DNA of 64,000 nt from JALHUB01 sp963719465 (GTDB taxonomy: Bacteria; Chloroflexota; Dehalococcoidia; DSTF01; JALHUB01). A program made the translations under genes and the position numbers. Position 1 is the stretch's first letter. Each line of letters starts with the position of its first letter. The notes under the pieces are model-generated. The model was not told the origin of the DNA, did not search any database, and worked only from the letters and a program-made list of their open reading frames with translations. The stretch is taken from contig OY970386.1 in NCBI GenBank assembly GCA_963719465.1, positions 558,001-622,000 on the forward strand. Reading direction: 5' to 3'. Below, piece after piece: positions 62,651 to 64,000 of the stretch.

Positions 62651-64000
62651 ATGTCACCACTTGCCGCCTTTCACCCGCGGACACTGCGGGGCAAGCTTGT
62701 GTCAACGAGCGTCCTCCTCGTAATAGGCTCGCTTGTACTGGCGGGCGGAATCTTCGTCGTTCTGACGCACGGACAGGAGAAACAGCGAGCGCTGGACCAT
62801 ACCGAGGCGACGGCCCCGCTAATCCACGGCCAGTTCTTGCAGCTCCTGCTCAACGGTGACTCTCTACCTCAGCTTCAACAGTACGCTATCGCCGCCGCAG
62901 CCCAATACAACGAGCGGATAGTGTTGTTCGACTATTCGGGCGTGGTCGCGGAGGACACAGGCGGAGGGCTCTCCGGATCGCAGCTTAACATACCGGAGAA
63001 CTCGGCCCCTCCCAGCGACGTTTCACCGCCCGTTCGCAGTGACTACTACCGCACCTGGCAGTTGGAAGGTGGAAGCGGTGGCACCGTTATCCTGGCGGCC
63101 GTTTCTCCTCCCCTGACAAGCCGAGGCCAGCGGATCACCATCCCGCCCTCGAGCGATTCGGCGCTAGCTGGACCATCGCCGAGCTGGACGGAGGTGCCGC
63201 CATATCGCCTGGCAATCGTAATCCCTGACGACACCTATGCGCGGGCCTGGCTGCACGTCCTGCCGTGGCTGGCGCTGGCTGCCATCATCGCCCTTCCCGT
63301 TGCCATCGCCTCGGCAGTCGTTATCAGTCGAAACATCACCCGCCCGCTCAGCAAGCTTACAGTCGCAGCGGATAAGATGGCTAAGGGCGCTTTCGATATC
63401 GACGTCCCGGCCGATAGGGGCGACGAGGTGGGCCAGCTCTCACGCGCATTCTCGTCGATGGCGCGAGACGTTGGCGAAACACAGACCCAGATGCGCGCCC
63501 TGCTCGCCAACGTCTCACACGACATGCGCACGCCGCTGACATCGATCCTCGGATTCGCGCAGGCGCTCCGCGGCGGTGTCGTCCAAGGCGAAGAGGAATC
63601 CAAGCATGCGGGCGACGTCATCTACGACGAAGTCACAAAGCTTTCCGAGCGCCTCAATGACCTGCTGTTCCTCTCCGAGATCGAAGCTGGCCAGGCGCTG
63701 GTTCAGCGCGAGGACGTTGACCTCTCCGCCCTGACCGCGAAAGCCGTCGAGCGGACCACATCAAAAGCCGCGGAACGCAACGTTTCGATCACCTGCGACA
63801 TGGCCCCTGGAGTCCACGCTTATGTCGACCGCGCAAAACTCGAGCGGGCGCTCGAGAACTTACTGGACAACTCCCGCAAATTCACTCCGGCGAACGGCGA
63901 AGTGTGCGTGCGCGCCTTCAACGACGGCCAGCAGCAAGTATGCATCGAAGTCGCCAACACGGCGACGGATATCGAGCCGGAGGAACTGCCGCGGCTGTTC
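62651..64000 (+). CDS. Sensor histidine kinase, 3' partial
   Basis: Open from ATG 62651, one base after the response regulator stop, to the window end (450 codons). Helix 1 (LVSTSVLLVIGSLVLAGGIFVVL), an extracytoplasmic sensor of about 150 residues without recognised fold, helix 2 (LPWLALAAIIALPVAIASAVVI), HAMP (RNITRPLSKLTVAADKMAKG), and the H-box LLANVSHDMRTPLTSILGF with His290. The N-box LENLLDNSRKFTP is present; the G boxes are cut off. Pairs with the regulator in front of it. Confidence 0.95.
   Translation, partial: MSPLAAFHPRTLRGKLVSTSVLLVIGSLVLAGGIFVVLTHGQEKQRALDHTEATAPLIHGQFLQLLLNGDSLPQLQQYAIAAAAQYNERIVLFDYSGVVAEDTGGGLSGSQLNIPENSAPPSDVSPPVRSDYYRTWQLEGGSGGTVILAAVSPPLTSRGQRITIPPSSDSALAGPSPSWTEVPPYRLAIVIPDDTYARAWLHVLPWLALAAIIALPVAIASAVVISRNITRPLSKLTVAADKMAKGAFDIDVPADRGDEVGQLSRAFSSMARDVGETQTQMRALLANVSHDMRTPLTSILGFAQALRGGVVQGEEESKHAGDVIYDEVTKLSERLNDLLFLSEIEAGQALVQREDVDLSALTAKAVERTTSKAAERNVSITCDMAPGVHAYVDRAKLERALENLLDNSRKFTPANGEVCVRAFNDGQQQVCIEVANTATDIEPEELPRLF

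Overview
The window is GC-rich (coding third positions mostly G/C), densely packed, bacterial chromosomal DNA with no plasmid, phage or IS genes. Gene content points to a Chloroflexota bacterium, probably Dehalococcoidia-like, although a deep actinobacterial lineage cannot be excluded from sequence alone. The supporting features are an 11-subunit complex I without NuoEFG, YVTN beta-propeller and DUF4389 proteins, an actinobacterial/Chloroflexota-type GT39 glycosyltransferase, an EF-G-like paralogue, no LPS or outer-membrane genes, an LPXTG-like C-terminus, and several promoters placed so close to the start codon that the mRNAs are probably leaderless. No rRNA, tRNA or CRISPR array was found.

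Layout. 1-16 kb is a housekeeping and stress region: a partial thiolase, a frameshifted S51 peptidase, a beta-CASP metallo-hydrolase with a LOG-family protein, a frameshifted unknown protein, an old-yellow-enzyme family reductase, EamA and MFS transporters, a glutaredoxin, a degenerate acyltransferase, then an operon of HAD phosphatase (frameshifted), GH65 phosphorylase, double-Usp protein and ferritin. 15.4-20.4 kb holds a 14-repeat surface propeller and valS. 20.5-30.6 kb is the nuoABCDHIJKLMN operon. 30.7-35.8 kb, on the minus strand, is a nitrogen-assimilation cluster (orphan OmpR-type regulator, two amt genes, glnA). 36.1-38.6 kb is a PadR regulator with a DrrAB-like ABC exporter; 38.7-42 kb a small secreted protein and an EF-G-like GTPase. 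42.1-47.9 kb is kdp (two mini-proteins, KdpA, B, C and a kinase-less KdpD). 48-51.3 kb is a DtxR-feoABC iron operon. 51.3-54.7 kb, minus strand, is a double-cubane-cluster reductase with its ATPase activator and an SPL-like radical SAM protein. 54.9-64 kb is a GT39 enzyme, a MacAB-like exporter, a putative lipoprotein and a two-component system cut by the window edge.

The most notable observation is regulatory. Both amt promoters and the kdp promoter share one architecture: 11-bp-spaced GTAAC-type direct repeats ending exactly 10 bp upstream of the -10 hexamer. The regulator gene beside amt encodes an OmpR-family protein with a degenerate receiver (Asp50 kept, acidic pocket lost), which resembles actinobacterial GlnR. 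The kdp operon has no KdpE and its KdpD has no kinase domain. An orphan GlnR-like regulator coordinating NH4+ and K+ uptake is therefore a concrete hypothesis. A second general observation is that four genes are each broken by one single-base indel whose correction restores a full family-length protein. This suggests either sequencing/assembly error or recent decay.
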